Assembly: GCA_900549325.1 (NCBI GenBank)
Contig: UROI01000017.1
Location: forward strand, 1-26,216
Reading direction: 5' to 3'
DNA: 26,216 bases
Source: an uncultured Mycoplasmatota bacterium
GTDB lineage: Bacteria > Bacillota_I > Bacilli_A > RF39 > UBA660
The notes beneath the pieces were generated by a model. It was given only the letters and a program-made list of their open reading frames with translations. It made no database searches and was not told where the DNA came from. Below are positions 1-8,011 of the stretch, piece by piece (within the stretch, counting starts at the first letter, position 1; each line of letters begins with the position of its first letter). A program made the position numbers and the translations under genes.

Positions 1-1196
1 TAGTATTATTAACTAATGAGAGTATATCTACATCAAAGACATCATATACATTATACATATGGATAGATGGTGCTAACTATACTAATCCAAATACTATGAT
101 GAATAAGACATTTAGTTTTAAATTACATGCAGATGGAGAAGGAGCAGTACTAGTAAAAACTGCTACAGAAACTATAACAAAATTATATACTAGCGCTTCA
201 AAGACAACAGCAACAAATAATGGTATAACTTATAATTATGCTAATATTTATGATACTGATAGTGATGACAATACAAATGGTGGATTAATGAATGATAGAC
301 TAGGTGGTACTACAACTGATTTAGATGGTGGTAATATAAGATATTATGGAGCAAACCCAAATAACTATATATACTTTAATTGTTCTGACTATAGTAATCA
401 AACATCTAGTACATGTGAAACATGGCGAATAATAGGAGTATTTGATGGTAAATTAAAAATAATAAGAGGTAGTCAAATAGGAGCATATGCATGGGACAAC
501 AAAAATACTACAACAGGTGCAGAATCTGCTAATGGTAAAAATGACTGGACAACAGCAAGATTAATGAAACTACTTAATCCAAGCGATTATTATACAGTAG
601 ATTCTAACGATAATGGATTAGGCCAAAGTTTATATTACAATAGTGCTTCAGGAAAATGTTATAGAGGTCAAAATAATGCTACAGTAGATTGTGATTTTAC
701 AAGTACAGGAATAAAAAATAATATCACAAGAAATATGATTGCAGAGACAACATATAATTTAGGGGGATGGAATACCTTTGTAGTATATCCAAATGAAATA
801 TATGAATATGAAAGAGGAACAACAGTATATACAGGTAGACCTACTACAACATGGACAGGAAAAATAGCCTTAGCATATCCAAGCGATTATGGTTATGCAG
901 CGGATTTAAATCAGTGTACTAAACAGTTAAACAGTTATAATGATTCAACTTGTACCTCAAACAACTGGATGAAATCGATCATAACAAATAATGGAAGCAA
1001 TGATGGATGGTTATTAACCCCTTATTCCAGCTATTCGTACATTGCGGGGGCTGTGTATTTGGGCGGCATTGTGGGCGGTAACCGTGCGTATATCTCGAGC
1101 TATGTGGCCGCGCCAGTCCTTTCTCTAAGTTCTGAACTAGGAATAGAGTCATCAGGGGATGGCTCAAGTAGTAATCCATACAAATTAAGTGCGTAA
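1..1196 (+). CDS. Secreted/anchored surface protein with DUF6273-like C-type-lectin-type domain (5' end outside window)
   Basis: The frame is open from the first bases, so the gene begins upstream; the first complete codon is at position 3. The visible part is a close paralogue of the complete gene at 17251-18825: both share the end of the N-terminal module (LYIWIDGANY), the core WRIIGVFDGKLKIIR, the stretch KIALAYPSDYGYAADLN, and the end SSGDGSSSNPY. The core resembles DUF6273-type domains, whose C-terminal part is lectin-like in the families known to be retroelement targets. The paralogue carries a signal anchor, so this protein is probably exported; its own N-terminus is not visible. No sortase motif or C-terminal membrane segment is seen. 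Residues coded from 1017 to about 1121 differ sharply from the paralogue in sequence and base composition (separate entry). The ligand is unknown. Family assignment is by recognised sequence pattern, not by search. Confidence 0.85.
   Translation, partial: VLLTNESISTSKTSYTLYIWIDGANYTNPNTMMNKTFSFKLHADGEGAVLVKTATETITKLYTSASKTTATNNGITYNYANIYDTDSDDNTNGGLMNDRLGGTTTDLDGGNIRYYGANPNNYIYFNCSDYSNQTSSTCETWRIIGVFDGKLKIIRGSQIGAYAWDNKNTTTGAESANGKNDWTTARLMKLLNPSDYYTVDSNDNGLGQSLYYNSASGKCYRGQNNATVDCDFTSTGIKNNITRNMIAETTYNLGGWNTFVVYPNEIYEYERGTTVYTGRPTTTWTGKIALAYPSDYGYAADLNQCTKQLNSYNDSTCTSNNWMKSIITNNGSNDGWLLTPYSSYSYIAGAVYLGGIVGGNRAYISSYVAAPVLSLSSELGIESSGDGSSSNPYKLSA
1017..1121 (+). other. Candidate DGR variable region inside the surface protein gene
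   Basis: Positions 1021-1120 are about 56% G+C with only about 14% A on the coding strand, inside a gene that is otherwise strongly A+T-rich and A-rich. The 32 codons from 1017 to 1112 contain no codon ending in A; they end in C, T or G, which is very unlike the rest of the gene. Codons at the diverged sites are NNC or NNT (tat, tac, att, gct, ggc, cgt, atc), as expected if AAC/AAT codons of a template repeat were mutated at their adenines. The NNG codons between them (tcg, gcg, gtg) look fixed. The patch lies at the C-terminal end of a lectin-like domain, where DGR targets carry their variable residues, and ends at ccagtccttt, which is shared with the paralogue near 18750. No template repeat or reverse transcriptase is in the window. 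Confidence 0.6.
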
Positions 1197-1237
1197 GCAA
1201 TTAATTTGAAATAACTTTGGTAGGAAGAACTTGGTAA

Positions 1238-1322
1238 GAGGCCCCTCAAACAGGCGAAGTCTGTTAGGGGCAAGGGCGGCGAAAGTCGCCAAGAGAAGGT
1301 AGATATTCGCCTAAAGGCGAAG
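1238..1322 (+). other. GC-rich cluster of three hairpins, unknown function
   Basis: Three stem-loops lie in a row in the 218-bp gap after the surface gene. Hairpin 1 (1241-1271) pairs gcccct/aggggc and aacag/ctgtt with a two-base bulge. Hairpin 2 (1275-1290) pairs ggcggc/gtcgcc around a GAAA tetraloop with one G-U pair. Hairpin 3 (1306-1321) pairs ttcgcc/ggcgaa around TAAA. The segment is far richer in G+C than the flanks and has no U-run, so it is not a simple terminator. DGR targets in known systems have a hairpin with a GNRA-type loop just downstream of the variable repeat; this one is about 120-150 bp beyond the candidate variable region, so the parallel is loose. Confidence 0.55.
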
Positions 1323-1414
1323 GATGAAAAATAAATTTTGGTATTAACACTAGTTTGGTGCCTTATAAAGTAAAATAGATATGTAGATAAAAATAATAGA
1401 AAGGAAAGAATATT

Positions 1415-3748
1415 ATGACTAATGTAAGTAATTACTATATAGATAGTAAAAATAAATTAATTAGTGATAAAGAATCTTATATTATAGGAAATAAATATAG
1501 ATTTACAGTATTAACTCCTAGAATGATAAGATTAGAGTATAATAGTAATGGTGTATTCGAAGATAGACCAACTTCTTTAGTAATAAATAGATCTTTCCCT
1601 AAAGTACCATATTCTATTACTGAAAGTAATACCCTTATCCAAGTAGATACTGGTATATTTACTTTAACTTATGTAAAAAATAGTGATTTCAAGTCAACAG
1701 CTTTAGGTAGTAATATAAAAGCAGTAATAAATGGTACCAATAAAGAATGGCAGGCAGGCAGTAAAGAAATAAGAAACATGCGAGCCATTAACTACTCAAT
1801 AGATAGTATTAAAGATAAAATAATATTAGATAAAGGCTTATATTCCTTAGATGGAATATGCTTAATAGATGATTCAGAATCATTAGTATTAGACGAAAAT
1901 GATAACTTTATAGAAAGACCTAAAGATATAAAAGACTTATATCTAATTATGTATAATAATGATTTTGAAGGTTGTCTAACAGATTATTTCACTTTAACAG
2001 GTTATCCTAATTTAATACCAAGATATGCTCTTGGAGCTATATGGTATAAAAATGATAACTATAGTACAAGTGATGTAATTAATTTAGTAAATAAATTCAA
2101 TATAAATAATATCCCAATATCAGTATTCCTACTCGGAGACTATTGGCATAATGGAAGTACATTAATACCAAGTATAGATTTAAAATATATAAGTAGTTAT
2201 TTAAATAACAATAATATAAAACTAGGAGTAACAATAAATCCTACTAGTTATATAAATAAAGGTACTAATGAATATAACTATATAAGTAATTATACTAATC
2301 TAGATAAAGTAAACTTTATTCCTTTATCTAATGATAAGATAGGTATGTATCTAAATATATTCATAAATAACTTAAATAATCTTGGAGTATCAGTATATAG
2401 TATTGATTATAACAATCCCTTAGATAGAATAAATTTATGGAAGATAGACCATTATCACCATGGATTAAGTAATATCAAAAATATAAGAGGTTTAACACTA
2501 TCTAGAAATACTAATATAGCTATGCATAGGTATCCCATTATCTGGAGTGGTAAAACTTTAGTAAACTGGACTACATTAAATCTATTACCAAGATATAATT
2601 CACAAGGATATAATATGGGCTTATCTTTTATAGCTCATCCTATTGGTGGATATCATGGTGGTATTGAAGAAGACGAATTATACTTAAGATATATTGAATT
2701 TTCTTGTTTCTCACCAATATTTCTCTTAGCTAGTGAAGGCGGAGCCTACTATAAAAGGGAACCATGGAAATGGAATAGTATTATAAGAAATAATATAATA
2801 TACTATATGAATCTAAGATATAAACTAATACCATATCTATATAGTGAAAGTTATAACTATCATAAAACAGGTCACGCTTTAGTAAAACCATTCTATATAG
2901 ATTATCCTAAAATGATTGATGAACCCCTATATAAGAATGAATACTTCTTCTGTAGAAACTTCTTTGTAGCTCCAATTACTGAAAGAAAAAATAGTGTTAT
3001 TAAAAGATCAATAAAGAAAATATATGTACCAAATGGTATATGGTTTGATTACCTAAATGGTAAAAAATATACTGGTAATAAATACTATAATAACTTCTAT
3101 CGTGATGAAGACTATCCTGTATTTGTTAAAGCAGGTTCTATCATACCAACAAGTATAAATATTAAAGAAGATATACCAAGTATATTAGAACTAAATATAT
3201 ATCCACTAGATAATGGTGATTATTCCTTCTATGAAGACGATGGCTATTCTAATAACTATAAAAAAGGATTATACATGATAACCAAGTTTAATTATCAGTA
3301 TGAATTAGATAATTATACATTTATCATTTCAAGAGAAGAAGGTAAGAACTTATTATCTCGAAGAACATACTTACTTAGATTTAAAAATACTAGAAATATA
3401 ACTGAAGTAAATATCGAAGATAAAACTATTAATTATACTACTTATTATGATAGAGATGACTTTATCATAAAAATAGATAATGCTATTGTCGGTAGAGAAA
3501 TCAAAGTAAATATCAAAGGTACTAATATACTTGTAGGATCTGATGTAATAATAAATGAAGAAATAAAGAATATCTTATTTGATCTAGAGATAAGAACTAA
3601 CTTAAAAGAAGAATTAGATAAGATACTATTTAGTGATTTAGAAATAAGAAAGAAAAGAATAAAAATAAGAAAACTAAAAAGAAAAGGTTTAGATAAAAAA
3701 TATATAAATGTATTTATAAATCTACTTGAATATATAGAAAAATCATAG
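1415..3748 (+). CDS. Glycoside hydrolase family 31 protein (alpha-glucosidase/alpha-xylosidase-like)
   Basis: A 777-residue protein with GH31 architecture: N-terminal beta-sandwich (RLEYNSNGVFEDRPT near residue 42), a TIM barrel, and a C-terminal beta domain (YPVFVKAGSIIPTS). No signal peptide is seen, so it is probably cytoplasmic. The putative nucleophile is Asp331 in SIDYNNP, matching the family WxDMNE motif. The family acid/base position (WSGD/WLGD) reads WSGK with Lys380, and the substrate-binding Asp of HDIGG is Pro409 in HPIGGYHGG; flanking landmarks (ELYLRY, YYKREPWKW, LIPYLYSE) are intact. Some clostridial homologues appear to share SGK, so this may be a subfamily trait and not inactivation. 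Substrate unknown. AAGGA at 1401 precedes the ATG by a usual distance. It is followed after 30 bp by a small membrane protein gene and leuS, probably as one transcript. Confidence 0.85.
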   Translation: MTNVSNYYIDSKNKLISDKESYIIGNKYRFTVLTPRMIRLEYNSNGVFEDRPTSLVINRSFPKVPYSITESNTLIQVDTGIFTLTYVKNSDFKSTALGSNIKAVINGTNKEWQAGSKEIRNMRAINYSIDSIKDKIILDKGLYSLDGICLIDDSESLVLDENDNFIERPKDIKDLYLIMYNNDFEGCLTDYFTLTGYPNLIPRYALGAIWYKNDNYSTSDVINLVNKFNINNIPISVFLLGDYWHNGSTLIPSIDLKYISSYLNNNNIKLGVTINPTSYINKGTNEYNYISNYTNLDKVNFIPLSNDKIGMYLNIFINNLNNLGVSVYSIDYNNPLDRINLWKIDHYHHGLSNIKNIRGLTLSRNTNIAMHRYPIIWSGKTLVNWTTLNLLPRYNSQGYNMGLSFIAHPIGGYHGGIEEDELYLRYIEFSCFSPIFLLASEGGAYYKREPWKWNSIIRNNIIYYMNLRYKLIPYLYSESYNYHKTGHALVKPFYIDYPKMIDEPLYKNEYFFCRNFFVAPITERKNSVIKRSIKKIYVPNGIWFDYLNGKKYTGNKYYNNFYRDEDYPVFVKAGSIIPTSINIKEDIPSILELNIYPLDNGDYSFYEDDGYSNNYKKGLYMITKFNYQYELDNYTFIISREEGKNLLSRRTYLLRFKNTRNITEVNIEDKTINYTTYYDRDDFIIKIDNAIVGREIKVNIKGTNILVGSDVIINEEIKNILFDLEIRTNLKEELDKILFSDLEIRKKRIKIRKLKRKGLDKKYINVFINLLEYIEKS

Positions 3749-3778
3749 TATAATACATAGATATATAAGGAGGCATTT

Positions 3779-4231
3779 ATGAAAGATATCCTAAAAATAT
3801 TACTAGAATTCTTAATTGTATATATTGGCGTATTTATATTATATTGGTTAATTTTTGTAAGAAAGAAAACTAAATATAATCCCAATAAAGTACCTGTAGA
3901 ATTCTATTACTTAGTTAGTCTTTATAGATTAGATCAAAGTAAAATAAACTATAAGAAATTTATTTATGCTACAGCCTTTGTTAATACCTTTATCATAGAT
4001 ACAACATATATAATAATATCTAAATTATTAGATAAATGGATGTGGCAATTAATCGTAGGTATATTTATAATAATATTACTTATAATTATCTTATATGGTC
4101 TAATGGGTAGATATTATCAAAAACATGGTATGGTAACTACTAAGACTGTTAAAGTAAAAGATACTCCTAAAGATAAGAATGTCTCAAAAAAGACTAATAC
4201 AGCAAAGAAAAGAGGTAACAAAAATGTATAA
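3779..4231 (+). CDS. Small membrane protein of unknown function upstream of leuS
   Basis: A 150-residue protein with an N-terminal hydrophobic segment (about residues 5-27), a central moderately hydrophobic segment (about 62-82) and a strongly hydrophobic one (about 88-112), then a Lys/Thr-rich basic tail from residue 118. The stretch KYNPNKVPVEFYYLV between the first two segments looks like a conserved motif of a hypothetical family in related uncultured Firmicutes; I cannot name a function. The start is firm: an AAGGAGG ribosome site lies just before the ATG. The gene begins 30 bp after the GH31 gene and its end overlaps the likely leuS start by 8 bp, so translation with leuS is probably coupled. 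Confidence 0.8.
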   Translation: MKDILKILLEFLIVYIGVFILYWLIFVRKKTKYNPNKVPVEFYYLVSLYRLDQSKINYKKFIYATAFVNTFIIDTTYIIISKLLDKWMWQLIVGIFIIILLIIILYGLMGRYYQKHGMVTTKTVKVKDTPKDKNVSKKTNTAKKRGNKNV

Positions 4232-6614
4232 TTTTAGAAAGACAGAAAAGAAATGGCAAGATTATTGGGAAGAAAATAAAACATTTAAAACTGATATAAG
4301 AGACTTTAGTAAACCAAAATATTATGCTCTAGATATGTTTCCATATCCATCAGGAGTAGGTCTTCATGTTGGCCATCCTGAAGGATATACTGCGACTGAT
4401 ATAGTATCAAGAATGAAGAGGATGCAAGGCTATAATGTTTTACATCCAATGGGCTGGGATGCCTTTGGTTTACCTGCTGAACAATATGCTGTTAAAACAG
4501 GTAATCATCCAAGTGGTTTCACCGAGTCAAACATCAAGGTATTTAAAAAACAATTAAAAGAGTTAGGTTTCTCTTATGATTGGGATAGAGAAATATCAAC
4601 AGCTGATCCATCTTATTACAAATGGACCCAGTGGATATTTAAAAGACTATATATGGATGGCTATGCTAAATATATTGATATGCCCGTTAACTGGTGTGAA
4701 GAATTAGGAACAGTACTATCTAATGACGAAGTAATAGATGGTAAAAGTGAAAGAGGAGGCTATCCAGTAGTTCGAAAGAATATGAAACAGTGGTCTATGG
4801 ATATACCAAAGTTTGCTGATAGACTTCTAAATAACTTAGATAATTTAGACTGGCCAGAATCCACTAAAGAAATTCAAAGAAACTGGATAGGCAAGAGTTA
4901 TGGTGCTAATATTACTTTCAAAGTAGATGGTACCGATAAAGAGGTCACAGTATTTACTACGAGATGTGATACCTTATTTGGAGCTACTTACTGTGTACTA
5001 GCTCCTGAACATAGTCTAGTAAAAGAAATAACAACTCCTGAATATAAAGATGTAGTAGAGGACTATATCAAGTTATCAGCCTCTAAATCAGAACTAGAAA
5101 GAACAAATGCAAGTAAAGAAAAAACAGGAGTATTCACTGGTGCTTACGCTATTAATCCGGTAAATAATAAAAAGATTCCTATCTGGATAAGCGATTACGT
5201 CCTAGCAAGTTATGCTAATGGAGCTATCATGGCAGTACCAGCACATGACGAAAGAGACTATGAATTTGCTAAGAAATTTAATCTAGATATCATACCAGTA
5301 ATTGAAGGTGGAGATATCACTAAAGAAGCCTACACCGGAGATGGGCTTCACATCAATAGTGGGTTCTTAAATGGTTTAAATAAAGAAGACTCTATCAAAA
5401 AGATGATAGAATATCTTGAAGAAAATAAATTAGGTACTAAGAAAGTTAACTATAAAATAAGAGAATGGATATTTGCTCGTCAAAGATATTGGGGTGAACC
5501 AGTACCTGTAATTCATATGGAAGATGGTACTATCAAATTAGTACCAGATGAAGAGTTACCACTAACTCTTCCAGTAATGGATGATTATAAAGGTAAGAAT
5601 GGTATGGCTCCATTAGAAAATGCTACCGAATGGAAAAATGTAGTAATAGATGGTATGAAAGGTAAGAGAGAAACTTCCACTATGCCAGGAGCCGCAGGTT
5701 CATCTTGGTACTATCTAAGATATATCGATCCACATAATGATAATGAGATAGGAGATCCAGAACTATTAAAACACTGGATGCCCGTAGACTTATATGTCGG
5801 AGGACCAGAACACGCTGTAGGTCACTTACTATATTCTAGAATGTGGTGTAATTACCTATATGATAAAGGAATATCACCAGTACCAGAACCATTTAAAAAA
5901 CTAGTACACCAAGGTATGATACTAGGAGAAAACAATATCAAGATGGGTAAGAGATATCCAGAATATGTTGTAAATCCATCAGATATAGTAGTATCTCATG
6001 GAGCAGACGCTCTAAGATTATATGAAATGTTTATGGGACCTCTTGAAGCAGATAAACCATGGAGTAATGCTGGTATAGATGCTTCAAAGAAATTCTTAGA
6101 TAGAATATATAGATTATTTGAAGAAAATAAAGTTCTTGATAAAGAAAATAAAAATCTTGAAAAGATATATAACCAAACTATAAAGAAAGTAACTAATGAC
6201 TATGAATCACTTAACTTTAATACTGCGATTAGTCAAATGATGATCTTTATTAATGCTGTATATAAAGACGGATATTTACCTACTGAATATGCTGAAGGTT
6301 TTGTTAAAATACTTAGTCCATTATGTCCTCATCTAGCAGAAGAACTATGGAGTATGTTAGGACATAATAATACCATAACTTATGAACCATGGCCTACTTA
6401 TGACGAATCTAAAACTACTGAAGATACTATTGAAATAGCAGTTCAAGTTAATGGTAAAGTAAGAGATACTGTTAAAGTAAATAAAGATATTACTAAAGAA
6501 GAATTAGAAAAAGAAGCTTTAACTAGTGAAATTATTAAGAAATGGTTAGAAAATAAAGAAATAGTAAAAATAATAACTATTCCAGGTAGAATAGTTAACA
6601 TAGTAATAAGATAG
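4224..6614 (+). CDS. leuS: Leucyl-tRNA synthetase
   Basis: Class I synthetase charging tRNA-Leu in the cytoplasm, 796 residues from the ATG at 4224. That start has AGAGGT 7 bp upstream and gives the family N-terminus MYNFRKTEKKWQDYWE; a longer frame opening at 4179 would add 15 residues with no ribosome site and overlap the upstream gene further. The HIGH motif reads HVGH (residues 48-51) after DMFPYPSGVGL. The KMSKS loop reads KMGKR (573-577) followed by YPEYVVNPSDIV, a variant I associate with some Firmicutes LeuRS. The CP1 editing domain (TFTTRCDTLFGATY-like, near residue 250) and the C-terminal anticodon-binding region (QVNGKVRD) are present. Last gene of the GH31-membrane protein-leuS unit; a terminator overlaps its stop. 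No T-box leader is visible directly upstream. Confidence 0.97.
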   Translation: MYNFRKTEKKWQDYWEENKTFKTDIRDFSKPKYYALDMFPYPSGVGLHVGHPEGYTATDIVSRMKRMQGYNVLHPMGWDAFGLPAEQYAVKTGNHPSGFTESNIKVFKKQLKELGFSYDWDREISTADPSYYKWTQWIFKRLYMDGYAKYIDMPVNWCEELGTVLSNDEVIDGKSERGGYPVVRKNMKQWSMDIPKFADRLLNNLDNLDWPESTKEIQRNWIGKSYGANITFKVDGTDKEVTVFTTRCDTLFGATYCVLAPEHSLVKEITTPEYKDVVEDYIKLSASKSELERTNASKEKTGVFTGAYAINPVNNKKIPIWISDYVLASYANGAIMAVPAHDERDYEFAKKFNLDIIPVIEGGDITKEAYTGDGLHINSGFLNGLNKEDSIKKMIEYLEENKLGTKKVNYKIREWIFARQRYWGEPVPVIHMEDGTIKLVPDEELPLTLPVMDDYKGKNGMAPLENATEWKNVVIDGMKGKRETSTMPGAAGSSWYYLRYIDPHNDNEIGDPELLKHWMPVDLYVGGPEHAVGHLLYSRMWCNYLYDKGISPVPEPFKKLVHQGMILGENNIKMGKRYPEYVVNPSDIVVSHGADALRLYEMFMGPLEADKPWSNAGIDASKKFLDRIYRLFEENKVLDKENKNLEKIYNQTIKKVTNDYESLNFNTAISQMMIFINAVYKDGYLPTEYAEGFVKILSPLCPHLAEELWSMLGHNNTITYEPWPTYDESKTTEDTIEIAVQVNGKVRDTVKVNKDITKEELEKEALTSEIIKKWLENKEIVKIITIPGRIVNIVIR

Positions 6615-6637
6615 TCATTAATTTGATTATCTTTTTT
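6610..6637 (+). terminator. Rho-independent terminator after leuS
   Basis: An 8-bp stem (gatagtca paired with tgattatc, one G-U) with a 6-nt loop is followed by six Ts at 6632-6637. It overlaps the leuS stop codon. Confidence 0.75.
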
Positions 6638-6670
6638 CTTATTCAGTTCGAGCCTATAGTCTCTCACTGT

Positions 6671-6696
6671 TAAACAAAGCCTATTGTCTTTGTTTA
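6671..6696. repeat. Perfect 9-bp inverted repeat
   Basis: taaacaaag at 6671-6679 pairs with ctttgttta at 6688-6696 around an 8-nt loop. It lies between the leuS terminator and the small-ORF promoter and lacks a clean U-run. It may be a second terminator or an operator-like site; function unknown. Confidence 0.5.
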
Positions 6697-6791
6697 ATTA
6701 TTTATTATACATTTGTATTATATATAAAATTCTTATAAATACTTATAAATAAAGGCTTTACAAAGATATTAAAAAAATAGTCATATTTTGC

Positions 6792-6821
6792 TTGACTACG
6801 ATATTTGAACTAGTATATAAT
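6792..6821 (+). promoter_or_regulatory. Sigma-A promoter for the 31-codon ORF locus
   Basis: TTGACT (6792-6797) and TATAAT (6816-6821) are separated by 18 bp, a near-consensus promoter. Transcription would start near 6828, about 60 nt before the small ORF. Confidence 0.75.
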
Positions 6822-6886
6822 GTTCTCATGGTTAATACTTATGGTGTTCTCTCTAATTTTCTGTTAAAGAAGAAAGGAGTGATGCT

Positions 6887-6982
6887 ATGCTGAAAAAACA
6901 ATCCATAAAGGGGGTTTTAGTAAGTGGAATTTGTCCTAGCATTAGCTTGGATAACTCTAATTGTGCTATATTATATAGATAG
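6887..6982 (+). CDS. 31-residue peptide, candidate type I toxin
   Basis: ATG at 6887 follows GGAG at 6876-6879 with a 7-bp gap, behind a near-consensus promoter at 6792-6821. The peptide begins MLKKQSIKGVLVSGIC, has a modestly hydrophobic middle and contains two cysteines; it is not a convincing membrane helix, which most type I toxins have. The case for a toxin comes from its surroundings: a minus-strand RNA with its own promoter and terminator overlaps the 3' part of this transcript. An ATG at 6882 in another frame reaches a stop after three codons and sits too close to the ribosome site. It could also be a leader peptide or a decayed toxin gene. No homologue recognised. Confidence 0.45.
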   Translation: MLKKQSIKGVLVSGICPSISLDNSNCAILYR

Positions 6983-6999
6983 TCACAATCATAGATAGA

Positions 7000-7097
7000 A
7001 AAAAGGGCACCCAGGGGGGTGCTCTATAAACAATTATAGAGAGAAACACCTTACGAATAGGTGTTAGCCATTTTTATTATGGCTAATTTCTCTTTCC
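7000..7097 (-). ncRNA. Antisense small RNA, candidate type I antitoxin
   Basis: A minus-strand promoter (TTGCTT-N17-TACAAT) predicts a start near 7097. On that strand a GC stem (gcaccc/gggtgc, 7008-7022) is followed by a run of six Ts (plus-strand As 6999-7004), so the terminator is oriented for the minus strand only. The roughly 98-nt RNA would fold as a three-way structure: outer stem agagagaaa/tttctcttt (7038-7046 with 7087-7095) enclosing aacacct/aggtgtt (7045-7065) and agccat/atggct (7066-7084). It is fully complementary to the 3' part of the plus-strand transcript carrying the 31-codon ORF, the arrangement of TxpA/RatA-like loci. Confidence 0.5.
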
Positions 7098-7103
7098 ACA
7101 TAC

Positions 7104-7132
7104 ATTGTATCAAATTTTAATTAAAAAAGCAA
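7104..7132 (-). promoter_or_regulatory. Promoter for the antisense RNA
   Basis: Read on the minus strand, TTGCTT (7132-7127) and TACAAT (7109-7104) are spaced by exactly 17 bp, giving a start near 7097. Confidence 0.65.
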
Positions 7133-7153
7133 GATAAAATAAATAACAATTCA

Positions 7154-7182
7154 TTGACAAAAATAAAACAATTATATATAAT
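7154..7182 (+). promoter_or_regulatory. Consensus sigma-A promoter for the gene at 7205
   Basis: TTGACA (7154-7159), 17 bp, TATAAT (7177-7182): a full consensus promoter. It predicts transcription from about 7189, which rules out an upstream TTG start at 7154 and fixes the ATG at 7205 with its GGAGGT. Confidence 0.85.
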
Positions 7183-7204
7183 AATCTCATCATTGGAGGT
7201 AAAT

Positions 7205-7936
7205 ATGGCTTATTACTTAACCATTAAAAAGAATAAAGAATATGGTAAAATAGATATTTCGATGTTACCAGGGTTTAAAAAAATATCTAAATTTAGAGAA
7301 AGAACATCTTATTCACTAGAAGAAATAGATTCATTTACTGCAAACTTTGATAGTGAATATACATTAAAGAAAACATTATTAGAGTATGGTGTACTTAATG
7401 AAGAAGATCTAACTAAAGATATAGAAATACGTTATAAAAGCAAAGAAGAATTAGTTAAAGTAAGATATGACTTAGTATATGAAGATACCGCTAAATATTT
7501 TAATACTGATTATTTAAGAGCTTTTATCCTAAGTAGAGGTAATGATCGCAGATTCTTAACTAAATTAGTAAGTTTCTATAGAAATAGTTATTGTAATAAT
7601 GAAAATATATGTCGTATTAGATATATATTAGATACAGGAAATGAACAAGATTTTACTATGCAGCAAACATTAATTGATTTTGTATTTCGTGAAATATATA
7701 CAATAGATTATAAAACAGGTACTTGCCCATTAAAATATAAATCACTTCATGATTTAGCTATGCTTTGTTATACCTATGATTTAAATAGTATTCGTGAAGA
7801 GTTAAATATATCTAAAGAAGAAGTTGAAGCAAATAGAATAAAAATGTTAAATAGTTTAAAGCAAACTAAAAAAAGAACACTAAAGAAAAAGAATTATGAA
7901 TTAGAAGGTCAAATGTCATTTGAAGATTTATATTAA
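7205..7936 (+). CDS. Conserved-looking hypothetical protein with clamp-motif-like C-terminus
   Basis: A 243-residue soluble protein with no signal peptide or membrane segment. I do not recognise its family. It starts MAYYLTIKKNKEYGKIDISM and is rich in charged and aromatic residues, with no obvious catalytic motif. A Lys-rich linker (KKRTLKKK) leads to the last ten residues, EGQMSFEDLY, which resemble tails ending in QMSLFD-like motifs that can dock on the DNA polymerase sliding clamp; this is a weak analogy. The start at 7205 follows GGAGGT and a consensus promoter whose transcript begins downstream of an alternative TTG start at 7154. It is a single-gene unit with its own terminator. It sits just before ligA, which is compatible with a DNA-related role but does not show one. 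Confidence 0.75.
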   Translation: MAYYLTIKKNKEYGKIDISMLPGFKKISKFRERTSYSLEEIDSFTANFDSEYTLKKTLLEYGVLNEEDLTKDIEIRYKSKEELVKVRYDLVYEDTAKYFNTDYLRAFILSRGNDRRFLTKLVSFYRNSYCNNENICRIRYILDTGNEQDFTMQQTLIDFVFREIYTIDYKTGTCPLKYKSLHDLAMLCYTYDLNSIREELNISKEEVEANRIKMLNSLKQTKKRTLKKKNYELEGQMSFEDLY

Positions 7937-7945
7937 AAAGATAAC

Positions 7946-7984
7946 AAAAGAAGTTAAGTAATTACTTTTCTTCTTTTCTTTTTT
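7946..7984 (+). terminator. Rho-independent terminator after the gene at 7205
   Basis: aaaagaag at 7946-7953 pairs with cttctttt at 7970-7977, continuing into aagt/actt around a 4-nt loop with two T-T mismatches. A T-rich tail runs to 7984. Confidence 0.7.
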
Positions 7985-8011
7985 ATGATATACTTATCAT
8001 GGTGATATAAA

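Noticed and set aside
3445..3885. 146-codon minus-strand frame across the GH31/membrane gene junction
   Set aside because: It lies opposite two well-supported genes, and its Ile/Ser/Phe/Leu-rich composition is that of an antisense shadow of AT-rich coding DNA.
4100..4223. T-box leader for leuS
   Set aside because: The sequence before leuS is the coding end of the membrane protein gene; no T-box consensus or antiterminator structure was seen.
7154..7204. TTG start at 7154 giving 17 extra residues
   Set aside because: It coincides with the -35 box of a consensus promoter; the ATG at 7205 has GGAGGT.
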